A stretch of 64,000 nucleotides of DNA, from positions 682,001-746,000 of the forward strand of contig NC_009380.1 in the NCBI RefSeq assembly GCF_000016425.1, read 5' to 3'. Position 1 is the first letter of the stretch; every line of letters starts with the position of its first letter. Positions 27,014-35,089 of the stretch are shown here, piece after piece. The notes under the pieces are model-generated. The model worked only from the letters and a program-made list of their open reading frames with translations. It ran no database searches and was not told the DNA's origin. The stretch is from Salinispora tropica CNB-440. Its GTDB lineage: Bacteria > Actinomycetota > Actinomycetes > Mycobacteriales > Micromonosporaceae. Made by a program: the position numbers and the translations under genes.

Positions 27014-27104
27014 GCACTGGCGGGGAGAGGCTGTTGGCGCGCAGTCGCCGAAGTCCGCGGCGGACGCGGGCTGGGTGAGTCGGTGGGTGGGCTGGTCGTT
27101 CCCA
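27014..27104 (+). repeat. About 90-bp dispersed repeat, copy 1
   Basis: The segment from GCACTGGCGGGG to CTGGTCGTTCCCA is roughly 85% identical by eye to 48276-48363, in the same orientation. The best-conserved core is CCGCGGCGGACGCGGGCTGG plus GTGAG. The second copy abuts a truncated IS3 transposase, so this is probably a remnant of the same mobile element or of a short repeat that it carries. It overlaps the annotated 5' end of the next gene. Confidence 0.75.
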
Positions 27105-27508
27105 CGGTTGATGAGCTTGTATCACGGTGGGTCGGGTTCGTGGCCGAATGTGAGAAGTCATATCAAGGTGATCTCGATGAGTACTACAACTTCATCGGCC
27201 TTAGGAGTATTTTGTCCGGCTTCTTCTCAAATGAGAGGATGATTGCATACACGGACGTTGTGGATTGTATCTTCAAGGTGGTCCAGGCGGATCGGCGTCT
27301 CGTTGCATTGCTGGACCATGAGCAGCCCGTCGACGTCGCTAGAGGCATGATCGATGACGGCGCCGCGTGGTATTGGCACTTCTTCCCACGCTACTGCGGC
27401 CCAGCTCTCGCCGAGGAGGTCCACGTGAACTACCAGATAACCCTGGAAGTGAGGGGCAAGCCGTCCGTGGATTCGCGCGGACACCGACAGCGGTGCCGGC
27501 CGCGGTGA
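27083..27508 (+). CDS. Hypothetical protein, probably truncated
   Basis: 141 codons from GTG 27083. The credible part begins after VVPT and reads VDELVSRWVGFVAECEKSYQG, then NFIGLRSILSGFF, DRRLVALLDHEQP, and YWHFFPRYCGPALAEEV. It is acidic and soluble, with base composition (27110-27300, about 50% G+C) well below its surroundings. The start codon lies inside the 90-bp dispersed repeat, so the true 5' end has probably been lost to an insertion. The last 15 residues lose the pattern. No family recognised. Transfer plus truncation is the likeliest history. Confidence 0.5.
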   Translation: MGGLVVPTVDELVSRWVGFVAECEKSYQGDLDEYYNFIGLRSILSGFFSNERMIAYTDVVDCIFKVVQADRRLVALLDHEQPVDVARGMIDDGAAWYWHFFPRYCGPALAEEVHVNYQITLEVRGKPSVDSRGHRQRCRPR

Positions 27509-27727
27509 CCGCTGCCGTCGTGGCCGACCGCCTCGGCCGGCGTGTTCGGCCGGTGTGACCGGTCCGCGGCGCTCTCGTCGGGCTTGGCCTCGACTTTGGC
27601 CTTGGATGAGTCGCAATGCGCCCAGTCGCACGGTGCTATGCCTCGACCTGGCGTCAAAGCCGAGCTGGCCGGCCTTCTGTCGATCAGGCATCTCCGCGAT
27701 TGCCGTGGTATGCGCATGAAATGCCGA

Positions 27728-27759
27728 ACGGCGGCCCGCTGAACCAGTCGGGCCGCCGT
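27728..27759 (-). terminator. Hairpin terminator of the cold-shock gene
   Basis: ACGGCGGCCCG (27728-27738) pairs perfectly with 27749-27759 over a 10-base loop. It starts 14 bases beyond the stop of the minus-strand cold-shock gene, the right place for its terminator. Confidence 0.8.
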
Positions 27760-27773
27760 CTACAGAATGTGGA

Positions 27774-27977
27774 TCAAAGCGGGCGGATGTTCTCCGCCTG
27801 CGGGCCCTTCTGGCCCTGGGTGATGTCGAACTCCACCTTCTGGTTCTCGTCGAGGCTGCGGAAGCCGCTCGTCGCGATCGCGGAGAAGTGGGCGAAGACG
27901 TCGGCGCCGCCGCCGTCCGGGGTGATGAAGCCGAAGCCCTTGTCGGCGTTGAACCACTTCACGGTACCTGTAGTCAT
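27774..27977 (-). CDS. Cold-shock domain protein (CspA family)
   Basis: 67 residues: the complete cold-shock domain with RNP1 [11 protein letters not shown] and RNP2 DVFAHFSAI, starting [14 protein letters not shown]. It binds single-stranded RNA and DNA and melts RNA structure. AAGGAG lies 5 bases before the ATG at 27977. The upstream leader contains a 13-bp dyad (28005-28017, CCGCACTGTGCGG) that could form a small hairpin in the mRNA. Monocistronic. Confidence 0.95.
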   Translation of the reverse strand: MTTGTVKWFNADKGFGFITPDGGGADVFAHFSAIATSGFRSLDENQKVEFDITQGQKGPQAENIRPL

Positions 27978-28017
27978 GTCTGCTCCTTCGCAGGCTGTCA
28001 GAAACCGCACTGTGCGG

Positions 28018-28581
28018 GTTCCCTTCCGCCGCCGCGTTGATTACCCGCGTCGAAACGACACGAAAGGCGCCTGGCTTGGGTTTCAGATGCCTCATCAGGA
28101 GCCGAAAAACGTCTACGGAAATCAAAACTGCAACGCGGCTACGGTAGCATACGATCCATCGTCGATCCCATGGCGGTGATTGGGCCTCTGCTCACCACGC
28201 CCGGCCTGGCCCGCCCGATTGGCCAGAGTCACCTATTCGATGTGCCTGGAATCTCTCGGCTGAGAGGGCTTCGGTTCCGCAGTGCAGCCCCACGGTGCTC
28301 GACAGCAGAGGTGCGGTTGCGGGGTGACGCCGTGGCGGTGGCCTGGTGGCTGACGAGCCACGCGACAACATGCTGCACGTGTAGGCCGACGGCGAGTTGT
28401 AGCACGACCTGATCCTCGGCGACGCGAACCCCTTGCTGCTCGCAGGGAGTTGGATGGGCGCAGCGCCGCGGGCGCCCCGAGCCGGTGCGCAGGTAGGCGC
28501 TGACGGCGGTGAGCGGAAGCGAAACCCAAACGACACCTACTGTGACATGGTCGGCTCGCCGGCTTCGTCCCCGAATGCGAT
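28018..28581. other. Gene-poor stretch upstream of the cold-shock gene
   Basis: About 560 bases with no supported gene. On the plus strand near 28352-28470 a frame reads like protein with two in-frame TAG codons (DEPRDNMLHV, stop, ADGEL, stop, then a hydrophobic LLLAGSWMG), suggesting the remains of a decayed gene, but no family was recognised. The part nearest the cold-shock gene will hold its promoter. Confidence 0.35.
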
Positions 28582-29079
28582 CTATCGGACCTGAAGCAGC
28601 CCGCGTTCGGTCAGGTAGGCGCGTAGCGTCTCGGCGTCCTCGGCAGACATCAACCGACGGGGGATTACGGTTGCCGGCATCTGACCGACGTACAGGATCC
28701 AGAACTCGGGGGTGTCCTTCACCTGATCGACCCCGTCCCAGGCGATGCCGCTGGACTGCGAGCCGCTGCGCATCAGAATGTTGTCGTCCGTAATCTCATA
28801 GGCGCCCTCGACAGCGTAGCCACTGGACCGACGCCGGGCGCGCAGCCGGACCCACGGCCAGTACAGCATCGCCAGCAGGCCACCCGTGAGCATCGTCAGC
28901 CACAGCGGCTGGATCTGGTCGCCCCACCCGAGGCTCCGCGCTACGGCGAGGCCGGCCATCCCCGTCGCTGCCAGCGCCGCGCCGAGGTACAAGTACTTGC
29001 GTAGCTGATCAATGGTGAGCGCAGCGGCCACCCGGCTCGGGTAGGCGGGATCGGCCGGGACGTCAAAACGGATGTGCAC
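28582..29079 (-). CDS. YcxB-like membrane protein
   Basis: 165 residues from GTG 29079; reading from a more distant ATG would add a Cys-rich but non-hydrophobic stretch with poor codon pattern. Two membrane helices (about residues 30-48 and 56-74) and a C-terminal domain (AYEITDDNILMRSGSQSSGIAWDGVDQVKDTPEFWILYV, cut here only by description) match the YcxB/PH-like domain family. The function of the family is unknown. Stands alone. Confidence 0.65.
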   Translation of the reverse strand: MHIRFDVPADPAYPSRVAAALTIDQLRKYLYLGAALAATGMAGLAVARSLGWGDQIQPLWLTMLTGGLLAMLYWPWVRLRARRRSSGYAVEGAYEITDDNILMRSGSQSSGIAWDGVDQVKDTPEFWILYVGQMPATVIPRRLMSAEDAETLRAYLTERGLLQVR

Positions 29080-29420
29080 GCCAGAACGATAGTGCCCCGT
29101 AGCCCCGACGGGCAGCTGTGTGGCAGGTGCTGTCCTGCACGCCGCTGCCGGGGACACCAGCACCGCTTAGGGCGTCAGCGCCCGGCGCACACACACCCGC
29201 AAGGAGCCTGGCCGTGCCGGTTCGCGTGGCCCTCGGCGGGCTGGTGTCATCGCGGGGCCGGGAACCGGTCTATCGGTCAGCCACGGTGAGTTGCTGGTTC
29301 GGCCGGCGGATTTGTGCTGGGCTACGACATGTGAACGCGGTTCGGACTGGCAACGTCTTGGTGGGAGCGGCCGGTCGAGATCGGGGGTGGGCGGCTCGTG
29401 TGGTGTGGAAAACTCTCGCG

Positions 29421-29807
29421 ATGAGCTCAGGTCTTCCCCGTACGGTCAAGGCGGTCGATACTTCGGAGTTGATCCGCCTGGACGCCGAGGCGATCGAGTG
29501 CGGGCTGAACCGCAATCACGGGGCAGGATGGTTGGTGGAGTTCGCCGATCCGGCAGCGGTGCACTATCTGTGGCCGGTGCTGGTGCACCGGGCAGGGCAC
29601 CGACCTGAGTCTTCGCCACACTGGCGGTGCATGTTGCTATTGACGGTGCGAGACGGTCAGCAAGTCTTTTCCCTGCTCGATGTCCTACCCGCCTCATTCG
29701 AGGATCTACCCGAGACGCTGGACGCAGCCATGAAAACCGAGGTCGCCCACCGGTTGAATTGTGGTGGCCTGCCGACACAGGCACAGTGGAGCGAGCTCAA
29801 CTCCTGA
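29421..29807 (+). CDS. Hypothetical protein, 128 residues
   Basis: From ATG 29421 the protein reads MSSGLPRTVKAVDTSELIRLD and includes LVEFADPAAVHYLWPVLVHR, SPHWRCMLLLTVRDGQQVFSLLDV and an acidic PASFEDLPETLD. It is soluble and acidic, with an alpha/beta look. GTG 29401-area starts in frame would lengthen it; no clear Shine-Dalgarno decides. No family recognised. The next gene begins 48 bases downstream on the same strand, so an operon of short unknown genes is possible. Confidence 0.5.
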   Translation: MSSGLPRTVKAVDTSELIRLDAEAIECGLNRNHGAGWLVEFADPAAVHYLWPVLVHRAGHRPESSPHWRCMLLLTVRDGQQVFSLLDVLPASFEDLPETLDAAMKTEVAHRLNCGGLPTQAQWSELNS

Positions 29808-29855
29808 TCTGGGTACTGCTTTGCGGCGACCGACCAGCTGGCTGATACTCGACGA

Positions 29856-30317
29856 GTGATCTATGTGGCGGCGGGCGACTGGGAGGGCGACGAGGTCGAG
29901 CCCATTGACCTGGACTGGCAGCAAGGCAGCAACCTCAACCGTTGTCGGAGGCCCGCAGATGTCGACGCGGCCTTCGACCGTGGAGAGGAGCACGTCGGGG
30001 CCGCGCTGATTGCCTTGGTTCACAACAACCCGGACACCGACGCGGTCCTGCCCAGGGTTGCCCGGGGGCTACGCTCTCCGCATCCGGAGACCCGCAGACA
30101 GAGTTTGCTCGCCCTGATGCACACCGCCCGTCTCCACGGCCGGGTGGATGCCGTTACCGTGGAACTGCTCCATGGACTGCTATCCGACGGCACCCCGATC
30201 AGCGCCGGAAGCCCATATGAGGTGCGGGGCACGGCGACCCAGACGGTCGGAGACCTCACGGTGTTCCTTCCGTCCGCGCAGTTGCCGGACTGGGTGAACC
30301 ACGTCAGTGACTACTGA
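29856..30317 (+). CDS. Hypothetical protein with HEAT-like helical repeats
   Basis: 153 residues starting at GTG 29856. The middle part (PDTDAVLPRVARGLRSPHPE, TRRQSLLALMHTARLHG, VDAVTVELLHGLL) has the helix pairs of HEAT-type repeats, as in many immunity-like or scaffold proteins of actinomycetes. No Shine-Dalgarno is evident. Its stop region overlaps the GTG of the next frame (30307), a sign of coupling. Function unknown. Confidence 0.55.
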   Translation: MIYVAAGDWEGDEVEPIDLDWQQGSNLNRCRRPADVDAAFDRGEEHVGAALIALVHNNPDTDAVLPRVARGLRSPHPETRRQSLLALMHTARLHGRVDAVTVELLHGLLSDGTPISAGSPYEVRGTATQTVGDLTVFLPSAQLPDWVNHVSDY

Positions 30318-30675
30318 CGATTGGAACGCCCACGTCCAGCAGGCCCGAACAGAGACCGCCGTACGGCGGCGTTGCTTCGAAGTCGTCGGGTTCGAGGCCG
30401 GCAGGCTTCACTCGTGGCGGTGTAACAGCCTGCAACGCGATGCCCAAGATCGCCTCGGGATCACCGTCAATGAGCTCGGGCTCCTCAACACCGTCGAGCA
30501 GGCGCGGGCTGCGGCCGAGATGGCCAACCGCGACGCTTCGGGCTCAGGTGCCGTACACCCGGGTCGACGCACATTGTGCCTGCGGGGGTGCGACGGTGAC
30601 CTTTGCCGTCGACACCTCCTCAGTTGGTCCGGCCACGGTCGCCTCCGGTGCCCCCGTCTCTGCCGACATCAGTGA
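30307..30675 (+). CDS. Hypothetical protein, possibly frameshifted
   Basis: GTG 30307 overlaps the preceding gene by 11 bases. The first 75 residues (MTTDDWNAHVQQARTETAVRR, then ITVNELGLLNTVEQARAAAEM) have good codon pattern. After about 30535 the G/C third-position signal moves to another frame, which reads TLRAQVPYTRVDAHCACGGATVTFAVDTSS. That suggests a single-base change and a true product of about 130 residues. The 3' part overlaps, antisense, the end of the MFS gene. No family recognised. Confidence 0.35.
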   Translation: MTTDDWNAHVQQARTETAVRRRCFEVVGFEAGRLHSWRCNSLQRDAQDRLGITVNELGLLNTVEQARAAAEMANRDASGSGAVHPGRRTLCLRGCDGDLCRRHLLSWSGHGRLRCPRLCRHQ

Positions 30676-31948
30676 TGCCGACCAGGCCGAGGGAATCGTC
30701 CTGCTGGTTGGCGGCAGCGAGGACCTTCGCTCGGGCGGTGACGCCGATGGCGGCGAGCGCGCAGCAGGTAGCCACGCCGACGAGCAGGGGTGCGTAGCCG
30801 ACGCTGATGTGCAGAAGCGCGGCGGCAGCGAGAGGGCCGGTGGCTTTGGCGACGGTGACGGGGGCGGCGAGGCGTCCGGCGATGGTGGCGTAGGCGGTGG
30901 TGCCGTACTGCTCGGTGAGCAGGGCGGGGGTGGCGAGGCTGGTGATGCCGAAGCCGAGTCCGAAGCCGATCACGCTGATGATCGCGCCGGTGCGGGTGGC
31001 GGCGAGCAGGGGCATGGCGAGTACGGCGGCGGCCTGGGTGGCGTAGACGGCGGCCACGACGGTGCTCACACGCAGGTGGCGGCGGGCGGCGGTGAGGACG
31101 AGCCTGCCGGTGACGGAGAGGACGCCGAGCAGGCCGGTGGCGGTGGCCGCGAAAGTGGCGGGGTGCCCACGGCTGATCAGATAGCCGATGAGGTGCACGG
31201 TCATGGTGCTGGTGGCGAGACCGTGGGCGGTGAAGGTCGCGGTCAGGATCCAGAAGCGTGAGTCGCGCATCGCGGCGTGGACGACCGCCCGTCGTCCGGG
31301 GTGCGCGCGTCGGACTGGGCCGGCCGGTGCGGTACCTGTCGGTCGGGGCTTACGGACTGTCATAGCGTGCAGCGGCACGGTCACCGTGCCGTGGATAGCG
31401 GCGAGGACGAGCAGCGCGCCGCGCCAGCCGAGGTGTTCTGTCAGCAGACCGGTCAGGGGCATGAAGACGGCGCTGGCGAACCCGGCCACGATGGTGACCG
31501 CGAGGAGGGCGGTGGCGCGCCGGTCGGGAGTGAACAAGGAGACGATGACGGCGAAGGCGGGTTCGTAGAGCACCATCGCGCCGCAGGCGCCGATGCCGAT
31601 CATGACAGCGTAGAGCTGGCCGATGGTGTGGACCTGGGACCAAGCGATCAGCAGCGCGGTGGCGATGATCGAGCCGGTGGTCATGAGCGCGCGACCGCCG
31701 TGGTGGTCGAGCCACCGGCCGACGGGGATGGCCATGAGGGCGCTGGTAAGGACGGAGGCGGTGAGCGCGCCGGTGACGGCGGCGGTGGACGAGCCGATGC
31801 TGGTGGCCATCGGCGTCAGTAACACCGGGTAGGCGTAGTAGAGGGTGCCGTAGCCGATGGTGGAGGTGATGGCGAGGGCGGTGACGACCCGCCAGCCGTG
31901 GTGCCCGCCGACGGTGGGGTCAGCGGGCACGGTCGTAGCGGTGGGCAT
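30620..31948 (-). CDS. MFS transporter linked to the ArsO-like flavoprotein
   Basis: 442 residues from ATG 31948, which shares one base with the stop of the flavoprotein gene (TGATG). Twelve membrane segments are expected; the MFS loop motif appears as GRWLDHHGGRALM. A His-rich region around residue 205-225 separates the halves. In actinomycetes a transporter of this kind (sometimes called ArsK- or ArsJ-like, by analogy) follows arsenic flavoproteins, so export of an arsenical is the best inference, but the sequence alone shows only an MFS carrier. Confidence 0.8.
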   Translation of the reverse strand: MPTATTVPADPTVGGHHGWRVVTALAITSTIGYGTLYYAYPVLLTPMATSIGSSTAAVTGALTASVLTSALMAIPVGRWLDHHGGRALMTTGSIIATALLIAWSQVHTIGQLYAVMIGIGACGAMVLYEPAFAVIVSLFTPDRRATALLAVTIVAGFASAVFMPLTGLLTEHLGWRGALLVLAAIHGTVTVPLHAMTVRKPRPTGTAPAGPVRRAHPGRRAVVHAAMRDSRFWILTATFTAHGLATSTMTVHLIGYLISRGHPATFAATATGLLGVLSVTGRLVLTAARRHLRVSTVVAAVYATQAAAVLAMPLLAATRTGAIISVIGFGLGFGITSLATPALLTEQYGTTAYATIAGRLAAPVTVAKATGPLAAAALLHISVGYAPLLVGVATCCALAAIGVTARAKVLAAANQQDDSLGLVGITDVGRDGGTGGDRGRTN

Positions 31949-33222
31949 CAGCAGCCGCCGGCCGGCGGGTCGGCGGGGTTGCTGTTGCACACACCGGTCT
32001 CGGGCAGGTCGAGCTGGACGTCACGGGCGGCAGCCCAGTCGCCGGCGAGGGCGGCCACGACGGAGCGGGCCTGCTCGTATCCGGTGGCCATCAGGAACGT
32101 CGGCGCGCGCCCGTAGCTCTTCATCCCCACGGCGTAGTAGCCCACTTCGGGGTGGGTGAGTTCGTCGACGCCGTGCGGGGGGACGGTGCCGCAGGAGTGC
32201 TCGTTGGGGTCGATGAGCGGGGCGAGGGCGCGGGTGGCGCCCATGACTGGGTCGAGGTCCAGGCGCAGCTCGGCGGCGATGCAGTGGTCGGGGCGGAAGC
32301 CGGTGGCGGCGACGATCCGGTCCACGGTGAGCGACTCCTCGCTGCCGTCGCCGTGGCGCACCACGACGGTCACCCGGCTGTCGGTGGGGGTGAGGGCGTG
32401 TACGGAGAAGCCGGTGAGCAGCCGGATCTGGCCGGCGTCCACGTGGGCCCGCAGCCGGGAGCCCAGCGCCCCGCGGGCGGGGAGGGCGTCGGCGTCGCCA
32501 CCGCCGTAGGCACGCGACGGGGAGGCGGTGCGGATCGCCCAGGTCACCTCGGTACCCGACTGTTCGATGGCGAGGTCGGCGAGGGAGAGCAGGGTATTCG
32601 CGGCGGAATGACCGGCGCCGACGACGAGGGTGTGCCGGCCGGCGAACCGGTCGCGGTCGGCCCCGAGTACGTCGGGCAGGGCGTGCTCCAGGTACGCCCT
32701 GGCGTCGGCCTCACCATGGGCGGGCAGGCCGGATGCCCCGAGGACGTTCGGGGTGCCCCAGGTGCCGGAGGCGTCGATGACCGCGCGGGCGAGCATCTCC
32801 TCGCCGTCGGCGAGACGGACGAGGAACGGCGTCGTGTCGCGGCCGGCGGTACGCAACCGGTCCAGGCCGAGGCGGCTGATCGCCTCGACCCGGGCGCCGT
32901 AGCGCAGGTGCGGCTTGAGCTGCGGCAGCTCGGCGAGGGGCTGGAGGTACTCGGCGGACAGTTCGGCGCCGGTGGGCAGGGCGTCGAGGTCGGGGGCGAC
33001 CCAGTCGGCGTCCTCGAGCAGCCGCCGGGCGGCGGGGTCGATGTCGTACCGCCACGGGGAGAACACCCGCACGTGGCCCCACTGGCGCACCGCCGCGCCA
33101 GCGGTGTCGCCGGCTTCCAGGACGAGGAACGGCAGGCCGCGCTCGTGCAGGTGGGCGGCGGCGGACAGGCCGACGGGGCCGGCGCCGATCACCACGACCG
33201 GAAGGGTGTCCAGGGTGCGCAT
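31948..33222 (-). CDS. FAD/NAD(P)-binding flavoprotein monooxygenase, ArsO-like
   Basis: 424 residues. The FAD dinucleotide fold is VVVIGAGPVGLSAAAHLHERG, and a second, NADPH-type fold is TLVVGAGHSAANTLLSL. The ATG-type linker IVAATGFRPD closes the core, as in class B-like flavin monooxygenases and thioredoxin-reductase-like enzymes. The C-terminus ends in VCNSNPADPPAGGC with two cysteines. The family member ArsO lies in arsenic islands; here an aquaglyceroporin and arsenate reductase are divergent. AGGAG is 7 bases before ATG 33222. One of two 19-bp operator-like repeats lies just upstream. Confidence 0.82.
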   Translation of the reverse strand: MRTLDTLPVVVIGAGPVGLSAAAHLHERGLPFLVLEAGDTAGAAVRQWGHVRVFSPWRYDIDPAARRLLEDADWVAPDLDALPTGAELSAEYLQPLAELPQLKPHLRYGARVEAISRLGLDRLRTAGRDTTPFLVRLADGEEMLARAVIDASGTWGTPNVLGASGLPAHGEADARAYLEHALPDVLGADRDRFAGRHTLVVGAGHSAANTLLSLADLAIEQSGTEVTWAIRTASPSRAYGGGDADALPARGALGSRLRAHVDAGQIRLLTGFSVHALTPTDSRVTVVVRHGDGSEESLTVDRIVAATGFRPDHCIAAELRLDLDPVMGATRALAPLIDPNEHSCGTVPPHGVDELTHPEVGYYAVGMKSYGRAPTFLMATGYEQARSVVAALAGDWAAARDVQLDLPETGVCNSNPADPPAGGC

Positions 33223-33237
33223 CAGGCAACTCCTCTG

Positions 33238-33256
33238 TTGGCAACTGTCGAATCAG
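33238..33256. promoter_or_regulatory. ArsR-type operator-like sequence, copy near the flavoprotein gene
   Basis: TTGGCAACTGTCGAATCAG agrees with 33376-33394 at 14 of 19 positions, including all of CTGTC and AATCAG. It begins 16 bases upstream of the flavoprotein start codon, where a repressor would block transcription. Confidence 0.5.
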
Positions 33257-33375
33257 GGGGGTGGTCGGTGTCCGTCGCGGCCATCGGCCGTACGGCGACA
33301 ACCGCGCGCCCGGTCAGGCCGGTGGGGCCGTAGCTGCCGCCAGCCGTCATGATCCTGTACCCGCCTCACTCTGTC

Positions 33376-33394
33376 TTGACGTCTGTCAAATCAG
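33376..33394. promoter_or_regulatory. ArsR-type operator-like sequence, copy toward the aquaporin gene
   Basis: TTGACGTCTGTCAAATCAG contains the inverted repeat TTGAC-N4-GTCAA, the form expected of ArsR/SmtB-family operators, and the TTGAC can serve as a -35 element. With the copy at 33238 it brackets the divergent promoter region of the arsenic locus. No ArsR gene is next to it. Confidence 0.55.
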
Positions 33395-33576
33395 AGAGTT
33401 GCACGGTGGTTAGAAGGAAGTCAACCTAGAGGCATGTCTAAGTAGCCGGCTCCGCCCGTCACCATCGAGCTGAACGCGGCGAGCTCCAGCTGTGCGCCGT
33501 CGACCCAGCGGCGGCTGCTCGCGCAGCCGACCTGCCCGACCTCCGGGACAGCAACCCCATGGGAGAGAACAGACCG

Positions 33577-34405
33577 ATGACCCCCACCCTGTGGCGGCGC
33601 CTGCTGGCCGAGTTCACCGGCACCGCCCTGCTGGTTACCGCCGTGGTCGGCTCCGGCATCATGGCCGCCACCCTCTCCCCGGCCGACGTCGGCCTGCAGC
33701 TGCTGCAGAACTCGATCGCCACCGCCTTCGCCCTCGGCACGCTGATCCTGATCTTCGGGCCGGTATCCGGCGCGCACTTCAACCCCGTCGTCTCCATCGC
33801 CGACTGGTTCCTCGGCCGCCGCACCGGCACCGGCCTCACCGCCCGCGACCTGGGCGGCTACGTCGTGGCGCAGGTGCTCGGTGCGATCGCCGGTTCGGTG
33901 CTGGCGAACCTGATGTTCGACCTCGCCGCCGTCGACCTCTCCGGCAAGGACCGCGCCGCCGGGCACCTGTGGCTCGGCGAGGTCGTCGCCACCGCCGGCC
34001 TGATCCTGATCATTTTCGCCCTCGCTCGCTCCGGCCGCGCCCCGATCGCTCCCGCCGCCGTCGGCGCCTACATCGGCGCCGCGTACTGGTTCACCTCGTC
34101 GACCTCGTTCGCCAACCCGGCCGTCACCGTCGGCCGCGCGTTCACCGATACCTTCGCTGGCATCGCCCCCAGCTCCGTACCCGGGTTCGTCCTCGCCCAA
34201 CTCGTCGGACTCGCCGTCGGCGTCGGTCTCCTGGCCGCGCTCTACCCCGACGCCGGGCAGGCCGCCGACCACGTGGTCGTGCCCCTCCCACGACAGCGGC
34301 CCGGCGCTCGGCCACAACAGCCTCCCCGACCCGCACCTGCCCGCGATCTCCGACGAGGCTCCGGTCAACCGGTCCCGCAATCCGCACTGCATGAAAGGCT
34401 CGTGA
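33577..34405 (+). pseudogene. aqpS: Aquaglyceroporin (AqpS-like), C-terminus altered by an apparent 1-base insertion
   Basis: ATG 33577 follows GGGAGAG; the ATG at 33559 has none. Six membrane helices are expected. The first NPA box is varied to NPV (SGAHFNPVVSIADW) and the second is NPA (SFANPAVTVGRAF), as in MIP channels that pass arsenite. After HVVVP (about 34281) the G/C third-position pattern leaves this frame and continues one base later, reading SHDSGPALGHNSLPDP to NPHCMKGS and a TGA at 34403-34405. Dropping one C from the CCCC run at 34282-34285 restores that end, with TGATG coupling to arsC. The channel core itself is intact, so it may still work. Confidence 0.78.
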
Positions 34406-34920
34406 TGTCCGACAAGCCCAGCGTCCTGTTCGTCTGCGTCCACAACGCCGGCCGTTCCCAGATGGCCGCCGGATGGCTGCGCCACCTCGCCGGCGACACC
34501 GTCGAGGTCCGCTCCGCCGGCAGCGCACCCGCGAAGACCGTCAACCCGGCCGCCGTCGAGGCGATGCGGGAGGTCGGCATCGATATCACCGACCAAACCC
34601 CCAAACTCTTCGAGTACGCCACCGCGGAGTCCTCGGACGTGATCGTCACCATGGGCTGCGGCGACGCCTGCCCCGTCTTTCCCGGCAAGCGCTACGAGGA
34701 CTGGAAGCTCGACGACCCTGCCGGCAAGGGCGTCGACGCCGTCCGCCCGATCCGTGACGACATCCGTACCCGGGTGGAGAAGCTCCTCGCCGAGCTGCGC
34801 CCCGCCGTCGGAGAGGTTGACCGCGACGTAGCCGGCGGCGGTGACGGCCAGGTGCGGTTGTCGGCGCGGTTGTCGGGTGAAGGCCGGCATCTTCGGCCCG
34901 GCGGCACCAATGGCGTTTGA
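34405..34920 (+). CDS. arsC: Arsenate reductase, low-molecular-weight phosphatase-like (mycothiol/thioredoxin type)
   Basis: 171 residues from ATG 34405 (AAAGG 8 bases upstream). The CX5R catalytic loop is FVCVHNAGRSQMAAGW (Cys11, Arg17). TMGCGDACPVFPGKRYEDW carries the resolving cysteines, and LDDPAGKG has the acid before proline. It reduces arsenate to arsenite, which the adjacent channel can release. The last 35 residues (after KLLAEL) are a Gly-rich extension absent from typical 130-140 residue enzymes, probably read-through into foreign intergenic DNA. As sequenced, the aquaporin frame runs straight into this gene, but a separate start is better supported. Confidence 0.88.
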   Translation: MSDKPSVLFVCVHNAGRSQMAAGWLRHLAGDTVEVRSAGSAPAKTVNPAAVEAMREVGIDITDQTPKLFEYATAESSDVIVTMGCGDACPVFPGKRYEDWKLDDPAGKGVDAVRPIRDDIRTRVEKLLAELRPAVGEVDRDVAGGGDGQVRLSARLSGEGRHLRPGGTNGV

Positions 34921-35043
34921 CCATTGTGGATCGGTTCTGGGCATGGTGGTAGGCCGACTGCCGTGACGGCGGGCGTGGTCTCCTGGGTCCCCGGGTTGTC
35001 GGGGCGGTGGCTGGGCTGGTCGCCAAGGCGAAAATTCCGGTAT

Positions 35044-35058
35044 AACGGACGCTCCGTT
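35044..35058. promoter_or_regulatory. AACGGA-CGC-TCCGTT inverted repeat over a -10-like TATAAC
   Basis: A perfect 6-bp inverted repeat with 3-base spacer begins inside TATAAC (35041-35046), a possible -10 element, 31 bases before the serine hydrolase ATG. Its form fits a TetR-family operator placed to block the promoter. No TetR gene adjoins it. Confidence 0.55.
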
Positions 35059-35089
35059 GGTCGACATCCCTTTTGCGGAGGTGCCCGTA

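Noticed and set aside
28352..28470. Gene with internal stop codons
   Set aside because: Protein-like stretches separated by two TAG codons were seen, but no family supports calling a pseudogene.
33577..34920. A genuine aquaporin-ArsC fusion protein
   Set aside because: The linker is read in a frame with low G/C third positions, while the frame one base later has near-perfect pattern and ends in the expected TGATG. A 1-base indel is the better explanation; it is reported as a finding, not as a fusion.
33421..35067. Long minus-strand open frame opposite the arsenic genes
   Set aside because: It lies wholly antisense to the aquaporin and ArsC, which have clear motifs and ribosome-binding sites. 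Its Gly/Arg/Asp-rich translation shows no family, as is common for high-G+C shadow frames.
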